From positions 61,310-125,309 of the forward strand of contig JBGSKQ010000067.1 of assembly GCA_041741095.1 (NCBI GenBank): 64,000 nucleotides of DNA, written 5' to 3'. Below are positions 61,926 through 64,000 of the stretch, one piece after another. The notes beneath the pieces were generated by a model, which saw nothing but the letters and a program-made list of their open reading frames with translations, did no database searches and was not told where the DNA came from. The first letter of the stretch is position 1, and each line of letters opens with the position of its first letter. This DNA is from UBA6168 sp041741095. GTDB taxonomy: Bacteria > Bacteroidota > Bacteroidia > Chitinophagales > Saprospiraceae. Position numbers and translations under genes: made by a program.

Positions 61926-63884
61926 ATGCTTTGGCAACCCTCGGAAGATTTTAAGAAAAACTCCCACCTCCAGCACTACCTTGATTGGATGGCGCAAAAC
62001 TACAATTTGCACTTTCAAAACTACCACGAAGCCTGGGAATGGTCGGTGAGGAATGTCGCCGACTTCTGGGAAAGTGTTTGGAAATATTTTGATGTAAAAT
62101 CTTATAGTCCATACTCCAAAGTGTTGTCCAATGATAAAATGCCCGGCGCTAAATGGTTTGAAGGCGCCACGCTCAACTATGCCGAGCATATTTTCAGGAA
62201 GGCCGACGAGCAGCAGCCAGCCCTTATTTTTTCTTCAGAAAGGCATGATTTGGTTGAAATTTCATGGCCGGAGTTGCGCAGCCAGGTAGCTTCCATGGCC
62301 GCTTTTTTAAAATCGAAAGGCATTCAAAAAGGAGATTGCGTAGCTGCCTATTTGCCCAACATCCCCGAAGCGACGATAGCTTTTCTGGCGGCAGCCAGCA
62401 TCGGTGCGATCTGGTCCAGTTGCTCGCCCGATTTTGGTTCCAACAGCGTAGTGGATCGTTTTGCCCAAATCAAACCCAAAGTGCTGTTCGCCGTGGGTGG
62501 CTATACCTACAACGGGAAGCCGTTTGACAAAACAACGGTGGTGAAGGAACTTTGTGAAAAATTGCCCACGGTCGAGCAGCTTGTTTTGATTCCTTATCTC
62601 CAGCAACTTCCATCTTCCGGCGGCCATTTTCCATCAACGGATTTTACGCTTTGGAACAATACCATCCGCCCAGCCGCCCAACTTGAGTTTGAACCATTGC
62701 CATTTGACCATCCTATTTATGTTTTGTACTCTTCAGGAACGACGGGCATCCCAAAGGCCATTACGCATTCGCATGGCGGCAATTTGCTCGAACATTTGAA
62801 ATACCTGCATTTCCACAACGACGTTCATCCCGGTGAACGGTTCTTCTGGTTCAGCACCACTGGCTGGATGATGTGGAATTTTGTCAACGCCAGTTTATTG
62901 GCCGGGGCGACGGCTGTGCTGTTTGATGGAAGCCCAGGTTATCCCAGCCTTGGCAGGCTCTGGGATTTGGCGGAAAAGGCAAAAATTACCCACTTCGGTA
63001 CCAGCGCCCCTTACCTGACGGCTTGTATGAAAGAGGGCTTGAAACCTATGCAGGAATATGGCCTGAGCGCCCTCCGCAGCATTGGTTCCACTGGTTCGCC
63101 CTTGCCGCCAGAGGCTTTTGATTATGTTTATAAAAATATCAAAAAAGACCTTTGGCTATGTTCGATGGCGGGCGGCACCGATGTGTGTACAGCTTGGGTG
63201 GGCGGTTGTCCATTATTGCCTGTTTATAAAGGTGAAATACAATGCCGTTGCCTCGGTGCCAGCCTGGAAGCCTGGAACGAAATGGGAGAAGCCGTCGAGG
63301 GGGAAGTGGGTGAATTGGTGGTGACGAAGCCCATGCCTTCCATGCCCGTGTTTTTTTGGGGCGATGACAACAACGAGCGCTACATCGCCAGCTATTTTGA
63401 CATGTATCCCAGCGTGTGGCGGCACGGCGACTGGATTGAAATTACGGAACATGGCGGCATCATCATTTTTGGCCGCTCTGATGCCACTTTGAACAAAGGT
63501 GGGGTCCGGATTGGTACAGCGGAAATTTATCAGGCCATGAACCATATCCCAGAAATTAAGGACAGCCTCATCGTCAATCTGGAATTGGAAGGCGGCAATG
63601 ATTACATGCCTTTATTTGTGCTTCTAAATAAAGAGGAATCGTTAACAGATGACTTGAAAAAGAAAATAAAACAAACCTTGCGGACAGAATACTCTCCCCG
63701 CCACGTGCCAGACGAGATCATCGCTGTTCCTGATATTCCTTACACCATCAGCGGCAAAAAACTGGAAGCGCCCGTGAAGAAGATTTTAATGGGAAAACCA
63801 GTGGAAAAAGCTGCCAACGTGGACTCGATGAAGAACCCTGAGAGTTTGGCGTTTTTTATCAAAATGGCGACAGAGCGCAACTAA
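61926..63884 (+). CDS. Acetoacetate-CoA ligase
   Basis: A 652-residue adenylate-forming enzyme. ILYSSGTTGIPK-type P-loop (YVLYSSGTTGIPKAI), WFSTTGWMMWNFV, FGRSDATLNKGGVRIG (A8 hinge) and the C-terminal TISGKKLEAPVKKIL with the catalytic Lys are all present. KWFEGATLNYAEHIF near the N-terminus and the TGWMMWN segment are typical of acetoacetyl-CoA synthetase (AacS) rather than acetyl-CoA synthetase. It would activate acetoacetate for polyhydroxyalkanoate, leucine or ketone-body metabolism. It is divergent from the 5'-nucleotidase gene. Confidence 0.9.
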   Translation: MLWQPSEDFKKNSHLQHYLDWMAQNYNLHFQNYHEAWEWSVRNVADFWESVWKYFDVKSYSPYSKVLSNDKMPGAKWFEGATLNYAEHIFRKADEQQPALIFSSERHDLVEISWPELRSQVASMAAFLKSKGIQKGDCVAAYLPNIPEATIAFLAAASIGAIWSSCSPDFGSNSVVDRFAQIKPKVLFAVGGYTYNGKPFDKTTVVKELCEKLPTVEQLVLIPYLQQLPSSGGHFPSTDFTLWNNTIRPAAQLEFEPLPFDHPIYVLYSSGTTGIPKAITHSHGGNLLEHLKYLHFHNDVHPGERFFWFSTTGWMMWNFVNASLLAGATAVLFDGSPGYPSLGRLWDLAEKAKITHFGTSAPYLTACMKEGLKPMQEYGLSALRSIGSTGSPLPPEAFDYVYKNIKKDLWLCSMAGGTDVCTAWVGGCPLLPVYKGEIQCRCLGASLEAWNEMGEAVEGEVGELVVTKPMPSMPVFFWGDDNNERYIASYFDMYPSVWRHGDWIEITEHGGIIIFGRSDATLNKGGVRIGTAEIYQAMNHIPEIKDSLIVNLELEGGNDYMPLFVLLNKEESLTDDLKKKIKQTLRTEYSPRHVPDEIIAVPDIPYTISGKKLEAPVKKILMGKPVEKAANVDSMKNPESLAFFIKMATERN

Positions 63885-63958
63885 CGTGAGGTATATTTTA
63901 AAATGAGATTTTTTGAAGGAAGGAGGTGGAATGATAATTCAGGCAGCCCCTTGAACCG

Positions 63959-64000
63959 TCCCGATAGCTATGCGGGAGGGCGGGTTATCAAACCCGCTTG
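63959..64000. repeat. CCCGATAGCTA core and GCGGGAGGGCGGGTTATC repeat at the right edge
   Basis: Copies of two repeat families seen elsewhere (49713-49774 and 29943-29958) abut here; the element continues outside the window. Confidence 0.7.

Overview
The window looks like a chromosomal piece of a Bacteroidota member, most likely near the Saprospiria (inference). The reasons are promoters of the TTG-N19..22-TAnnTTTG type, a UpxY/NusG-like antiterminator in front of a polysaccharide locus, DUF3098 beside ftsX, a head-GIN (DUF2807) lipoprotein, the Wbp/Wlb pathway, many AAA-ATPase-like/PD-(D/E)XK and AlbA_2 genes, and a very high load of short dispersed repeats.

Positions 1-43.6 kb form one surface-polysaccharide region, read almost entirely leftwards. 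From right to left it holds: a winged-helix regulator, a UDP-HexNAc 6-dehydrogenase, a UpxY-type antiterminator, a sulfate-activation set (DUF2061-CysC fusion, CysD, CysN), the Wlb/Wbp genes for a 2,3-diacetamido-hexuronate (aminotransferase, N-acetyltransferase, 3-oxidase), a UDP-glucuronate 4-epimerase, the export pair Wza/Wzc, a tightly overlapping legionaminic-type nonulosonate operon (LegC, a formyltransferase, LegI, LegG, PtmE, LegF) with three Gfo/Idh/MocA oxidoreductases and an SDR, and a distal AT-rich block (SGNH hydrolase, Wzx flippase, glycosyltransferase, methyltransferases, acyltransferase, sugar epimerase). Together they would make nucleotide sugars, assemble and flip repeat units, and export a capsule or O-antigen carrying a probably N-formylated nonulosonic acid and possibly sulfate.

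The stretch from about 21.5 to 41 kb is accessory in character. Biosynthetic genes alternate with AlbA_2/HATPase proteins, two paralogous AAA-ATPase-like/PD-(D/E)XK proteins, a DUF6922-like orphan antitoxin with a toxin stub, and a GxxExxY protein. The gaps are filled with octamer arrays (GATGGTTN), long wobble-paired hairpins, REP-like palindromes and MITE-like elements flanked by 5-bp direct repeats. Several repeats touch coding sequence: one gene has lost its canonical start codon and gained a C-terminal tail made of octamers, and another takes its stop codon from octamers.

From 44 kb rightwards the content becomes core-like. A rightward pair encodes a TolC-like outer-membrane protein with an extra C-terminal alpha/beta domain and an HlyD-like adaptor, with no ABC transporter beside it. 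Then follow tRNA-Thr(CGT), tRNA-Pro(CGG), a tyrosine phenol-lyase, a GIN-domain lipoprotein, RlpA, MnmA, a lipoprotein, RimM, an OmpA-like protein, YigZ, TruB, DUF3098, FtsX, a 5'-nucleotidase-like lipoprotein and acetoacetate-CoA ligase. No transposase, integrase, rRNA or CRISPR array was recognised. All assignments are from reading the sequence; no database search was run.
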